The position numbers and the translations under genes were made by a program. Below are positions 24,901 through 37,200 of a DNA stretch of 64,000 bases, piece after piece. The stretch is from Aquila chrysaetos chrysaetos (Eukaryota > Chordata > Aves > Accipitriformes > Accipitridae), in NCBI RefSeq assembly GCF_900496995.4, contig NC_044019.1, positions 3,100,001 to 3,164,000 on the forward strand, written 5' to 3'. How positions within the stretch are numbered: the first letter of the stretch is position 1; each line of letters opens with the position of its first letter. Under the pieces are notes generated by a model. It was given only the letters and a program-made list of their open reading frames with translations, had not been told where the DNA came from and made no database searches.

Positions 24901-27900
24901 CTGGGGTGGATGAGGGGAGCTGCCGTGACGCGGAAGGACCAAAAGCACATCGTCACCTACTGCTCTGTTTTGCATTCTTGGAGGAGCCCACCAGACTTGT
25001 TCTAACACGCATGAGAAGGGGAAATGACTCGGAGTTTCACAGCGGTTCTCACCCGCGGCTGCCGGAGACCCTCAGCTGTGCCACGCAGCAGCGTTCCCCG
25101 CAGGGCACTAACACCCCCCCGCTTTGCCGGGAAGGGGGTTTTTGCGCACAGGTGGCTCTTTCTCAGCTTCACAGGCATAACTGCAGCACCGAGTAACCAA
25201 AAAACATGTGAATCCATACCCGGCCCGGATTCCTGTCCGTAACTGAGGCCTGACGTGTGCTTGGTCCGTACTCGGAGCGTCTGTGCCCTTTGCTGGCGGG
25301 CCATGTCGCAGGTTTGGTTGGGATGCCATATCTGTTTGCAGTGATAGCAGAACTCCGTCTGGCAGCCGTCCCTCTCGCAGGTCAGCTTGGGGCAGCTGGC
25401 ACAGCCGTAGGCAATAACCGCGTAACTGGAGAACGAAGACACCGGGTGAATTAGTAAAAGACAAAGTTATCAAGCGACAGTCCAGCGATCCTTTTAATTC
25501 AGCCTGCCCAGGGCGGCACAGAAGGCTGTCGCTGCCTGAGCTGCTCTGCTCGAAGCAGCTGGTTGAGGAGCTGCTGCAGCGAGCTCGCAGGCTACGCCGA
25601 GCGACGCGTGCTTTTACCCCCGCAGCCTGCAGCAGCGTCGCCCTGCGGGGCGGGTCAGCCGGCGCAGACAGTCAGCCCACCTCTCCCATCTCATTTCTTT
25701 CATCTTATTTCTGACCACTGTCCGTACAGCAGCCTGCACGCTAGACAAATTCCTGCTTTCTCCAGTCCTGTGAATTGCGCTGCAGGGCCTGAAATTACCT
25801 AGTGCTAATTGGGTTACTTGGGGCAGATACCTTTTATATAGACAGCTTACAGTATTGAATTCTCTGCTCAATAACTGCGGGCAGCTCTCACTGTCAATTC
25901 ACACAGACCAGATTTGTCTTGCCCAGTGTGCCTGGCTAACAGCTTGCTGTTTCTGCCGATTCAGGCTCCTACGACAGGCTCACGCTGCTCTTTCCAGGCA
26001 CCTGTGGCTAAACTCACATACCCCAGTTCCTTAGCACAGGCATACGGTGGATGCTATAGGGCCCGGAGCAGTCTAGGAAAGCTGAGGTTGGCCTGGGCAC
26101 TTCTATCAACTGGATGATTCTAAAAAAGTGGAACAACAGGGGTTTGCACGTATAGCTATCTCAAGAAGCAAGCTCTTGTCGATCTCCACAGAATTTCCTT
26201 TTTTAAAGAGCAGTGAAGTACAACGCTCTGCCTCCGGAATAAGCCAACACTTGAGTAAAACCAACTGAATGTGCGAGAGAGGGAGGCCAGGTTCAAGCAG
26301 CTCACTTCTTCTGATAGTAGTGTGACGCTTCCAGAAGGAAGCGTGCTGTCTACACAAAAGCCTAAGCGGCATCACCAAACACCGCCATAGGAAAGCTGAC
26401 TTACAGTCGTCTAGGATGAGGCAGTTTCCACTGGCAGAGGCTGAACTGAGCAATTCCAGAAGCGCCTTCCAGTTCTGCGACACCAGTGTGGCAAAGGGTA
26501 TTTTTTGTGGTTCATCCTCAGTATTTTTGTTAGCGGTCAGAGGAAAATAACTCCTATTTAAGGTTTTATATTTAGAGCTTGTGTAGCTCAAGTTGTATTG
26601 CCTCTTCTCAGAAGCAGCAGCGTGAGAACCACTGAATGTGTCACACCACAATGATTCATATCCCGTGGGAGTTTGAGCAACTTCATCCTGCCAGGCTACG
26701 ACATAATCACCAAAGAAACAACATCTCTGCGCCGAATGCAGGGCCGGGAGGCACGACTACAGGGTCTCCACGTGCATCAACAGCTGAGCACTTCTGCACG
26801 TGAAGCCAATATTCGAGGAGAGACAGGATACAGATGGCCTGGGGGTTTGGGAGGGACAAACTTGACCCACATCGACTCCTACGCATCTTGTCTAGGGAAG
26901 ATCCCGCTAAGCATCCTTACCCTGCCACTACGATACAGCCAAAGACCTACCCCCAGCAAAAAAAAAAAAAAAAACAAAACCCAAAAAACTTCATCTGACC
27001 AGCTGTGTTATGACACACTGCTATACCAAATCATAACAGTGGGCTAGGAAAGCTCAGTGTCATATATTAAGCAACCCCATGCTCCAAATTAACCCCTCAT
27101 TCAAAATGTAGGGTTTTTCGAAACACTCAAGCAAATCCTATGAGAAATTAAAGTCGCCACCATTTATATTTTATTCTTAAAGCTGAAATGACAAATATCG
27201 TGAACACGCCCACAGCTGCGGGGAAACAAACTACATGGCTGTCTATTAGGGAAAGAAATAACACATCTCTGAATTCAAGGTCAACTAGAAAAAGGCAGTT
27301 GAAGCGATGTGCCTAGGATTAGCCACAGCAGGAGCTGGACGGCCAATACATGCCCCCTCTTCACCTGACCTCATACATATCGCTGCGTTAAACAGCTGCT
27401 TCCAGGCTCAACCCTAGCAGATGAAAAGGGGAAATCTGACTTTTCCCCATGCAGCAACAACAGCGAGTGTCTTCCTGAGACCCCAGGAACCGCACATCTC
27501 CGCTTCCACCCCACTCCTTGGATGGCCACGAGTTGCCTCCATCCCTCCTCCTGCTGTTCCACGGGAGTCAGAGCCTCACCAGTTGCCTCCAGCCTCATTC
27601 ACGGAGCTCAGCCTACACAGCTCCATTTCTTTAAAGGTTCTGTTATTCTCCCAAGCTTCTATGAGAGATGCAGTGTGACGAACACTAGACAGCGATGCCA
27701 CCTGATTGTAGCAAGGGGGAAAAGAAAAAAAAAAGAAAAAGCTGCAAACATAGAAAATGATTTGTATTGCGATTGATGGCGCATCAATTGACCAGCGTTT
27801 CCATGGCAACATGCACCGGTGTTGTGTTGGTCCTCCTCCTCCTCCTCCTTCCTGGCAGCACAGCCAGGCTCTTTCATTTACGAAAGACTGCGGTACGCGT

Positions 27901-30900
27901 GGAAGGCAGAGGATGCTGCGTGCCACACGCCCAGCGTTTTGTCCGCCATCGCGCAGCAGCCCCTCGCTGCCGTCACCTTGGCGGCGGGTGACACCCAGTG
28001 CGGAGCATCGCCGTGCCCCCAGCCCGACGCTCCCGCTCTGGCTCGGTACACCGGCACTACTACGGTGGGAAAGCCCGCTGTAAATAATTCATACCCTGGC
28101 TTTACATAAGCACAGCGACACAAGCTCGCTGGGAAGAATGAATAGGGTGATTAATTCCCCTCCCTGCCGGAGGGCTGATTCCAACAGCCTTTGTTCGAGT
28201 GCTACTCTGAGACACACTAGCAGCACCGGTCCACGAGAGCCGCCTGGTCTCCAACAGCCCCCCGGGTCGCTTCTCGTTTCTGCTGGGCAGCTCAGAGGAG
28301 GATGCCCATGCACGTCGCCTGGCTCGCTCTGCTCACTGGCTAACCAGGGAGGAGGCTTTCGCTCACACGGAGAGCTGTGCGTAACACCAGTCTGCCCAAA
28401 CCTCCCCAAAGCAACGGTCGGATCAGACTCACGCTGGGTTACTGTCAAAGAGGCAACGCCCTCCAGGCCGTGCTGGGGCCCGCTCCTTCCAACCAGACAG
28501 CCTGGGTGACTTACGTTGCATTTACACCTTATCCTGAGCACGGATAAATATCACAGCAGCCAAAGAGCCGAGATTTGGTAAGCAGGAACTGGATTTTCTC
28601 TGGCTGGTTAACTAACAGCAGGGGCATTCCCTCTGGTACCGCTCTGTGGGCAGCATAACCTGCTCCATCTCCCTATTCTTATCCCCAGCGCTACTGAAAT
28701 ATCAAGATCTAGCACTCGATTTTGCTTCAGAAAGGAGCAAAGTTGTTGTTCGCTATTAACGTCACCCTCTGAAGAAACAAGCCCTTATATACAGATGCTC
28801 AGAGGCTGTGAAATAGGTAACCTGAACCAGGTTAACCGATTTGCATAGGAAGGCTATTACAATGCTCTGATTAAATCTTCACAACCCTCCCACCACACTT
28901 TCCATTCTACTAGGTCAGACTTTCCTTTCATGTTCTTCCTACCCAGAACTGCAATCCAAGCTGAGTTCTAGGTAAACTTCGCAACACTTCTCTAAGTTTC
29001 CTGAACAAAGCTCTTTTCCAGGCAGCTTTGGCTAACGTTCAAATAGAAACCTAACAGAGTTCATTTAAAGGAAAGGAGAACAGAAAATGAAAGCAACACG
29101 CAGATAACTACAAAGTCATCAAGCCTGGCTGCGCTGACTTCTGGACAGACAGACATTTCCTCACTTAGGCAATGGACAGTGAGTCAACATCACTCCTCTG
29201 TGCCATGCATTTGCATCCTCACCGGGAAAAAGTGACCATTTACGGTTCCTTCTTCCCCACCGTGGAAGCTGCCGAGTGTCCCCATGCACCGTCCCCACAG
29301 CTCGCAGTGATACACACGCCCGGGAAACTCCACGCTTCCCATTTGTGCGGAAAAAAGCTTTCTTTTGAATTAGGGAAACAATGGCTCAGCTAAAACCCCC
29401 TTCAAGTCCTATCACTCGTACCCGATTTGTCTGTATTTCCACAATCCCCAAGGTCAAATCCTGGTGCTCTAGCGAGGCAGCAGGGACAGCTGGAGCAGCA
29501 TTTTGGTACCCAAGGCCCACCAACTCTCCTGAAGGGACTGCTGACAAGCAAGCAAAGAACACCTGCAACGAGGGCTCTTCATGGGGCTCGGTAGGACCAG
29601 AAGCGTGTATCAGCAGCAGCACCCCACTGGGGGTGAGCCCCCCCTCCCTGTGCTGTCCTGGGACCCAGGTGAGGACAGACAGCACCCCAGCAGGACAGCG
29701 GCTGGGATACCATCCCCAGGACCTGCTGTGGATGAGGACCATCCCACTGGGACAGTGGATCCAGGACCACCCCAGGAGGGATGCCATCCCCAGCTGTCCC
29801 AGGATCTGCTGGGGACAAGCAGCACCCTGCAGGAACAGTGGGTCCCACCTCACCCAGCTGTCCCAGGACCAGCTGGGGACAAGCAGCACCCTATGGGAAC
29901 AGTGGGACCCAGCTGTCCCAGGACCAGCTGGGGATGAGCAGCACCCCAGCAGAGTGGGGGTCTCCCTTCCCTGAGCCAGCCAGGACGGACGGATGGGGCA
30001 GCACCCTATGGGGACGGGGGGGGGGTCCCGCCTCCCCTGAGCTATCCCAGGACAGACAGATGGGGCAGCACCCTATGGGGACAGGCGGTACCCCCCCTTC
30101 CCTGAGCTGTCCCAGGACGGACAGATGGGGCAGCACCCTATGGGGACAGGCAGTACCCCCCCTTCCCTGAGCTGTCCCAGGACGGACAGATGGGGCAGCA
30201 CCCTATGGGGACAGCACCCTATGGGGACAGGCGGTACCCCCCCTTCCCTGAGCTGTCCCAGGACGGACGGATGGGGCAGCACCCTACAGGGACAGTGGGT
30301 CCCCCCCCCCTCCCCAGGCTGTCCCAGGACGGACAGGGCAGCACCGCACCGGTTCACCGCGTGTCCCCCCCCCCCGCCCCCGGCACTCACCCGCAGTCGG
30401 GGGCCGGGCACCAGCGGCAGTCGGGGTCGGCGGCGAGGCAGCGTCGCAGCATGAACTCCTCGTACTTGGCGACGAGGTGCGGGGAGTCGCGGAGGAGGCG
30501 GCGGATGTCGGCGGGGTTGAGGCGCTCGCTGCATTCGGGGCAGCAGATGTTGACGCGGGACTCGGTGATCTCGATGCGCAGGTATTGCCGCAGGCAGGCC
30601 CCGCACGACCGGTGCGGGCACGACAGCAACCGCGGGGCGTTCTCCGCCGGCTGCCGCACCAGGCACAGCGGGCACTCCAACTCTTCTTCGCCGCCGCTCT
30701 CCGGGACCGCCGGCGCTTCCTCGGGGGGCGGCGGCGGGGGAGGAGGCGGCGGCGGGGGCGGCGGCGGCGGGGGGGGGCGGCGGGGCGGCGGGAGGCGGCG
30801 GCGGGGCGGCGGGAGGCGGTTCGGCCTTGGCGCGGCGGCGGCCGCCCGCGGCGGAGGCGGCGGCGGCGGAGAAGACGCTCTGGAAGGAAAGACGGCGGCG

Positions 30901-30981
30901 GCGACCGGGCTTCGGGCACTTGGCGGCGGCCGAGTGGATAGAGGAAGAACGCGGCGACTCGGAATCCCGCTCGGAGCCCAT
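18905..30981 (-). CDS. RNF19B: RNF19B, RBR-type E3 ubiquitin ligase, nine coding exons (about 722 aa)
   Basis: Exons on the minus strand: 30391-30981, 25220-25425, 23408-23552, 22785-22947, 21998-22112, 21335-21475, 20796-21003, 19878-20009, 18905-19373. All borders are GT-AG and phases agree. The start [11 protein letters not shown] matches human RNF19B. A Pro/Ala-rich N-terminus leads into RING1 (from about 102, ECPLCLVR), IBR (about 175-240, CPAPDCG...[14 protein letters not shown]) and RING2 (from about 270, CPRCSAYI), with catalytic Cys about 287 in GSCNHMTC. Two hydrophobic segments (about 337-360 and 385-425) anchor it in membranes, and the acidic Ser/Glu tail ends EARV. In mammals it acts in NK-cell cytotoxicity and ubiquitylates URKL-1. 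Anomaly: exon 1 is 591 bases, one too many for the phase; a G9 run at 30769-30777 (codon about 69) separates the start frame from the RING frame. Confidence 0.94.
27797..27810. promoter_or_regulatory. RFX X-box-like palindrome
   Basis: GTTTCCATGGCAAC matches the full X-box consensus recognised by RFX factors (GTTNCC then RGNAAC as an inverted repeat) at both half-sites. The surrounding 27770-28010 is CpG-richer than the rest of the intron. Binding is inference. Confidence 0.45.
27831..27850. repeat. (TCC)n microsatellite
   Basis: Six perfect TCC units and a partial one sit just beside the X-box-like motif. Confidence 0.9.
29640..30337. repeat. Minisatellite, 65-bp unit, in RNF19B intron 1
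   Basis: A 65-bp unit with CAGCACCCTATGGGGACAGG and GAGCTGTCCCAGGACGG repeats at 30061, 30126 and 30191. One copy is extended by a 16-bp internal duplication (30191 to 30272). Older copies with CAGCTGTCCCAGGACCAGC extend left to about 29640. The array ends about 50 bases from the exon 1 donor of RNF19B. Confidence 0.93.
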
Positions 30982-31099
30982 GGCTACCGGGGCGGTAGTT
31001 GCCAATCGACGGTGTCCGTCCGGGCGAGGGTCGGTTGCAAGGGGACGAAGGGGGCTCCGGGTACCGCGTCCCTCACCGGGCGCTGCCTCCGCCGGGCTG

Positions 31100-31260
31100 C
31101 AACGATCGGCGGCCCCGGAGCCGAGTGAGTGCGGCACCGCGCCCGCCCCGCCCCGCCCACTGCGCACGCGCCCCGCCCCGCCCCGCCCCGCCCCTCTCGT
31201 CAGCGGGCGCTGGCGCCGCCATTTTGGTTGCGGGCAGAGCCCCCTCAGGGCAGCAGTGCC
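31100..31260 (-). promoter_or_regulatory. RNF19B: RNF19B CpG-island promoter
   Basis: The stretch just upstream of the RNF19B start has tandem CCGCCCC GC boxes (31141-31195), an NRF1-like TGCGCACGCGC at 31161-31171 and a YY1-type CGCCATTTT at 31217-31225, which reads AAAATGGCG on the gene strand. There is no TATA box. In housekeeping promoters a YY1 element in this orientation usually lies just downstream of the start site, which suggests transcription begins near 31230-31260. Confidence 0.6.
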
Positions 31261-34200
31261 CCGGGTGGTTTCAGGCTTTTCCTCCCCGCCTCCCCTCAGA
31301 ATCCCGCCCTCGGCGATGACAGGGCCGCGGGGCTTGCCTGGAGCATCGCTGCCCGCCCCGGGGTGGGCCACCGCGGGCCTCACCCAGCCGGGGGCTTCCC
31401 CCCTCCCGTCCCAGGCCTGGGGCTAACGGTGGGTTGTGAAGGAGCCTGGGGGCGAGTGGCAGGCTGTCACCCCCGAGGCAGTTTGCTTTTTAACGTGTCT
31501 CTTGTTGGAGGGGAGGGTCTGTAACCGCAGGAGTCCCCTCTAAATGAATTCATCCCGCTGGGGCATCTCGCCCCTGGCTGCGTGGCCCCCCTTTGTAATA
31601 TTTGTGAAGAGTCGTGTGGAGATTTACTCACCCGGGAACTCTTCCCCGAGTGCAGGGTTTAGCCTCGTTCATACGGAGGCATTGAAACTACAACCCACGT
31701 TCTTAACTGCAGTCATGCAGAAATTTAAAAGCCTCCCGTTTCCTTCTAGGGTTCCCCCGTGCCCACGGGGGTCTGCCAACCCCGTCTCCCGTTCAAAGGC
31801 AGATAAGCTAATGGGAAGGACGCTGTCTCTTATTATGCAGGGGAGGCGAAGCAGAAAGATCTGCTGTGTATGTGAAGTGCACCTTAAATCGGCAACAGGA
31901 GGGGCTGCTTTCCCGGTCGACTGTCAGCTTCTGACTGGACAGACTGTAGTTATACATGTGACAAGACAAGTGTGGCTTCATCACTGAATTCCAGCTATCA
32001 CCATTCCTGAAATAATTTCTCTCAGCAAAGCCTATTTGCAGAGTTATTACCAGGCTCCTTCCCAGCTACGGAGGGCCCCGTTCGGTGCCTCCAGAATGGA
32101 GAACACGGTTTAGCAAACTGAACGCAGGCTGACAGTCGAAAGCACCTGGGTTTCGGTGCTCACGCTGCCTGACTTGCTGTAGGCAAAGACCCTGTGCCTG
32201 TCTGTACAGCAGAGATAATGATGACGCTTCCCCATTTGATGGACGGATGAATGAAGGCACAGAGGGAGTAAATCATCTGTCTAAGAGCACACAAATGAAG
32301 CTTCCTCCTCCCCTAATACCCTTCAGCTCTCCTGTTACCTTCCCTATGCTTTTCTTCATTAATTCTGTGCCTGCCATACACCCTCACTTAGTGCTTTTAT
32401 CCCAAGATGCCTGCTGCACCCAAGTCCTTCCCTAGAGCTTATGATCCCCAGACATTTGTCAGCTCTCCCTCACCTCTGCTGCGCTCCTGCATTCCAGCCA
32501 CAATACACATGGCTTTGGCCCAGCTGGAAGTTTTGGACCACACTTAGGATTGGCCTTGAGAGTATTAAATTCCCGCCTGGGATCAAGAACCCTGTTATTA
32601 GCAAGCTAGTTTAGCAAGGGAGCCAAACAGTTCTGCTCCAAGAGAGGCAGGGATGCTACAAGGGCGTCTGTGGAGCTCGTTGCCCCCGAGCAGTGCGAGT
32701 TGCTGCGCTCCAGTCCCTGGCAGGTCATGGGCAGGCATGAAGGTGCTTAGCATATCTCTGACACTTGTGATGTGGAGCTCCTGGAGTGAAAGGATCCCCT
32801 CCCCATTTCACTGACAGGAAAGGAAGGCCAGAGAAAGAAAGGAGAGGTGTTGTACTGGTGTAAAACAAGATTATATTGAAATTAGCTATTCCTGTCTGAG
32901 ACGAGCCAGGTATGAGGCATCTTTAAATGGCTGTCGCTACCCATCTGCAGCAGAGACTGTCTTGGTTTGATGATTTCACTAGAAAAATCACACTCCTGAC
33001 TGAAATAGAGAAACCTGAGCAGGGCTTGTGTGTGGGACGGATCTCCCAGACAGCGCTCTGACAGCTCAGCCCTACGTCCTTTGCAGCGCAAGAGCACAGA
33101 CTGTAACTAATTGTGGGAAGGTTTCATCTCAAAAGCTAATGTGAGACAGGCCTGAATTACCAGTAGTGCAGACACAAACAGAGAGACAGAGAGCAAAACC
33201 ATCTGGAGTCCCTGGGAAAGGCATCAGCTCACAATGTGCTGATGGGGCAGAAATGACTCTTCATTCCCTTATATGAGGAATCATGATACAAACAGGGCTG
33301 GGGGAGGCCAGGGTAAATCCGAGGGGCTCATGCTGACTTCAGAGCCATCTTGCCTGCTCCCCAGCTGTGCAGTCTTTCTATGTTTGAGGGAATTCAGTGC
33401 TTTTATGGAGCTCAGAGATACAGGCTCCTAACTGTCCTGATCCTGCCATGTTCCAGACATACCATCTACTTGAAAACAAGTTCTCCATGGCTGAGGTGTT
33501 TCTCAGTGGCGAGTTTCCATAGCCCTTGCCAGGAGCAGAGGCTCCTGCTCAGCATGTTCCTGACTAGTGAGCAGTTTGAACTCAGTAGTTTGTTTTGATT
33601 CAAACTGAAAAAAAAACACCCAACCAGGCTGGGGCTAGGAAGGAGAGGGCACGGAAGCTGGCTGCCACGCAGGGGAGGAAAGAGGCTGATTGGAAAGTCA
33701 CCGGATTGGGAGTGAGATCAGATCAGCCACTCCCTGGGGCTGCAGGGAAACCATCACCAGTCTGACCGTTTAACTGAGGGATATTTGAAAAGATAAACAA
33801 AAACAAACAAAAAAAAAAGAAAGGGGGGAATTCAAACACTTCAGTGAACCACTCCGCAAATCCCAGCTCTGATAGGCAAATTCGCTCTTGCTTACGCTGG
33901 CAGAAAGCTGGAAGACTGCTGACTTCCGACCCCGCTGCTTAAATCAGGGCAGGATTTGGCACAGGCAACTTTTAAAGCCGCCTGAAAATGCTGTATCTCT
34001 GAGGAAGGCTTCCAGCAGCAGTGTGGGGCATGCTTTGTCCAGGCACCAGTTGGAGCCAACCCGCGCTACCCAGTGCCGTTCCCAGCCTGGACGGAGCAGC
34101 TGGGGAGGCCAGGCTGGGCTGAATTTGCTTTTGGGAGGCACATGGCACATGGCCACTTTCCAGAGAAATACCCCGGCCACCCACACCCCAAAAACCCCCT

Positions 34201-37200
34201 GCAAAGCAGAGTGACAGCTCTGTCACTGTCTTCAAGAAGGAAGAGCCTCTGGTGATGTAATGAAAACTCCCCTTTGTAATTCAGAGAGTGAAAGCAGAGG
34301 CTGGCTGCCGGGAAGGGATTGCGAAACTCTGTGCTCAGACTGGGAGTATTTGCATGGAGGGACTGGGGTGCGCCATGCACGGGGATATTGCTGCGGTGGG
34401 GTGCTGGCAGGCAGGCACACCAGCTTTGGTTTGCCACCAATAAAATAGAAACTCCAGCTCCTACCACGTTCTCTTTGCCTGCCCCCCCTTTCCTGGTTAC
34501 CCAGATATCACAGCTATGGTAAATAACTGCCTGTTGCTCTCCTCCCTGGCCCACAGGACACAGGGGATGTTGAAACAGCTATTTCGGGACATACAAAAAT
34601 TCAATCAGCCTGAAACCTCCAGGTTATTCTGGCACCGAGGTGTGAACCCCTCCCTGGAACAGTCTGTTTTCTCTAGAAGTACATAGGTCTCCTCAGGGTT
34701 TCTCCCTCTTTACCCAGGCAGGGATGGGCAGTTATTCATGGGTCACAGGCTGTGTTTCAGAGCAGATGGAGTCTAGAGGAAATCCAGCTCATGTTGCTGC
34801 TTTCTGAAATAGCCACAGACACAATGAAATGGGGGAAGGAGGCGAACAGCTTTAGACCAGGAATTCTTCCTTGTTGCCAGACAGGGGCACTCTGGAATGA
34901 CTCAGCTCCGGTCTTGCTGGGCCGGTTGAGACCTCTGGACCTGCCCGGGTGGGACAGCCAGGGCTGTTAAAGGGATCCAGGTGCATCAGGATTCACCAGT
35001 GCCAAAATGCAGATGACAATTTCAAGGGTCTGTCTCCTGAGGACCCACCACAGAGCACAGCCAGGTATGTGCTGTGACACCTTGCAGACAAACCCGAGAG
35101 GTTGCTGTAGTCACAGCATCTAGATGAAGGTGAGAGGGACAGACAGACCCGAGTAGCACAAAGGTAGTTTTAAACATCTCAGAGGTGCAGTGGGGGGTCT
35201 CGTCCCAGCTCCCTGTCCTGAAGAGTCATGCCAGGAGCATGTGGAGCTTCCTTAATTCCTCCTCTCAGGGCCTCAGCTCCCCTGTGTGCAGAGAAGGGAT
35301 GGCAGTCTTGGTCTGTCAGAGGGGTTCAGTGAAGCTTAACCCTGAGAGCTTTGAGATCTGTGGTGAGGAATGCTTTGCATTCACAAGGTAACAGCTGTGA
35401 TTTCAAGAACTGAAGCTCATTGGGGTCATTTTCTGCCAGGGCCCTGGGGAAACACTGGTTTGTAATGACATGCACTCTGATGGTTTCTCAGATGGAGATG
35501 TTATTAACGGCTGTTTATGTCTCTCCAGAGAAGACACCAATGGCTGGGGAGGACCCTCCCCAGTGTGCAAATCTGCACACACTTTCTGGGTTGATCTAGT
35601 TAGTTCATGTTCTGTTTGTCTCTCGTGGTCCCCTGAGATGTGTTCAGCGAAGGAGGAGATGATTCTGCTTGACTCCCTTTTTCTCTGATGGACTTAACAA
35701 GAATTGACATTCTTTTAAATGAAGAACAAAAGGCAGGAGATGGGACCCCTGGGATCAGAAATTCAAGGCTCTTCCAAGAAGATTGTTCTGGTTTACTCTG
35801 CGGTTGCACCTCCTTTCCCCTCCATCTCCCCATCCCACTCTGCTCCCTCCTAACACCCACGTGCACAGCAGAGCAATCTTCCACTCCCTGCTGTGACTTT
35901 CTGGGGAAGATGCTGTCATGTGAAATCCTGGAAGAGAGTTACCACATGGAGCTCTCTGAAAGCATTGCGTGTCCCTTGCAGAACAGGCCTGCAGACAGAG
36001 GAACGCTGCGCTCCCCTCCTCGAAATCCTGAATGCGCTTATGGATGGAGGTGGGGGGAGTGGGGAATCATCTTGTAAGCTTGGGAGCTGCCCACACACAT
36101 GGCAAGTCTTGTCAGCAGCTGATAAAAGAGGTGGGAGGTGGGGAGATTTTGAGGGGGAAGAACTTGGAGGCTCGCGTGCCCACACAGCTCACCATCCTGT
36201 CTTCTCCAGGGCTCAGCCATGGGCTTGGCCCCGTTGCTGACACACGTGCATTGAAAGGAGACCCCGAACAGGGACGTGGAGATCACTACCGTCTACTTCA
36301 GCAATGACGTAAAGGTAGGGAGTGTTAAGCAATTACTTCTAATAGTAATCTGACATGCTTTCCCCTCTACAAAAGAAGCATTTCCTTTTGTAATAAAAGC
36401 ACAGGCTGTTCTGATTTCTTTATACACCTGCTGTCCTGCACACTCACTGTACAGCTTTGGGGATAGAAGTAACAATGATCCCCACTCTCGATTCACTCTT
36501 ACTGGTGACCTGCTATCCTTAATGATAGGGGATTTGTAACTGAGAAGGTTTAGCACAGTAGGGTGCTGCCATCAGGAAAGTGCTGGTCTGATCCCTACAG
36601 TACAAGGAAGCAGCCAGACTTCCCTCCTCACCCAAGTTGTTAAACAGACAATTATGTGTTTGGTGTTGGCATAAACACAGGCAAATTAGTCACTGGAGAA
36701 AACCCCAGTGCCTGTGGCAGCTGGTTATGGCTAGAAAAAGGTGGGGGGTGACAAACACCTCTGATAGCAGCAGGCAGCTGCCTGTCTGGGGCACACTGTA
36801 CCGGGGTGGCAGTGGCTGGGCACTCAGTGGGGAGAGCAAGGTGCCACCAGCAAGAGGCACGGAGATGGCATGACATGGCAGGAACCTAGCACTGACTCTG
36901 GAGGCTCTCCTCTCTCCTTACTCCCTGATGGCAGCTTTTTTTCAGGGTGCTCAGCATCTTGCAGGATGTGAGCAAACCTGGCCGCAGCAGAGGCAGCAAG
37001 GATCAAGGTGAAATCTTCAGGAGGATCATTCACAGAGGACTGAGGAAGGGTTTGTTCTGCCCTCAAGAGAGCAGATGCAGAGAAGTTAGAGCACTGGCAC
37101 GGGGCTTGATTTCTGCAAGGAGAACAGAGTGAGGCACTGGCCTGGTTTCCGGGAAAGGAGAACAGTGTGTCACAGAGAAGGCATTGAAAAGACCTGAGGC

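Larger units (their letters stand above)
25426..30390 (-). other. RNF19B: RNF19B intron 1 (5.0 kb)
   Basis: The longest RNF19B intron. It contains a minisatellite next to exon 1, a (TCC)n repeat and a palindromic RFX-like box at 27797-27810. An A-run lies at about 26959-26976. I see no additional exon or named transposable element. Confidence 0.6.

Noticed and set aside
29579-30454. Repetitive open frames in RNF19B intron 1
   Set aside because: They follow the 65-bp minisatellite and have no protein similarity that I recognise.
36241-36320. Short open segment (DVEITTVYFSNDVK) between AG and GT, overlapping a word similar to part of a retroviral tRNA-Lys primer-binding site
   Set aside because: The acceptor has no pyrimidine tract and no flanking exon was found. 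No LTR pair or retroviral protein is visible nearby, so the match is probably chance.
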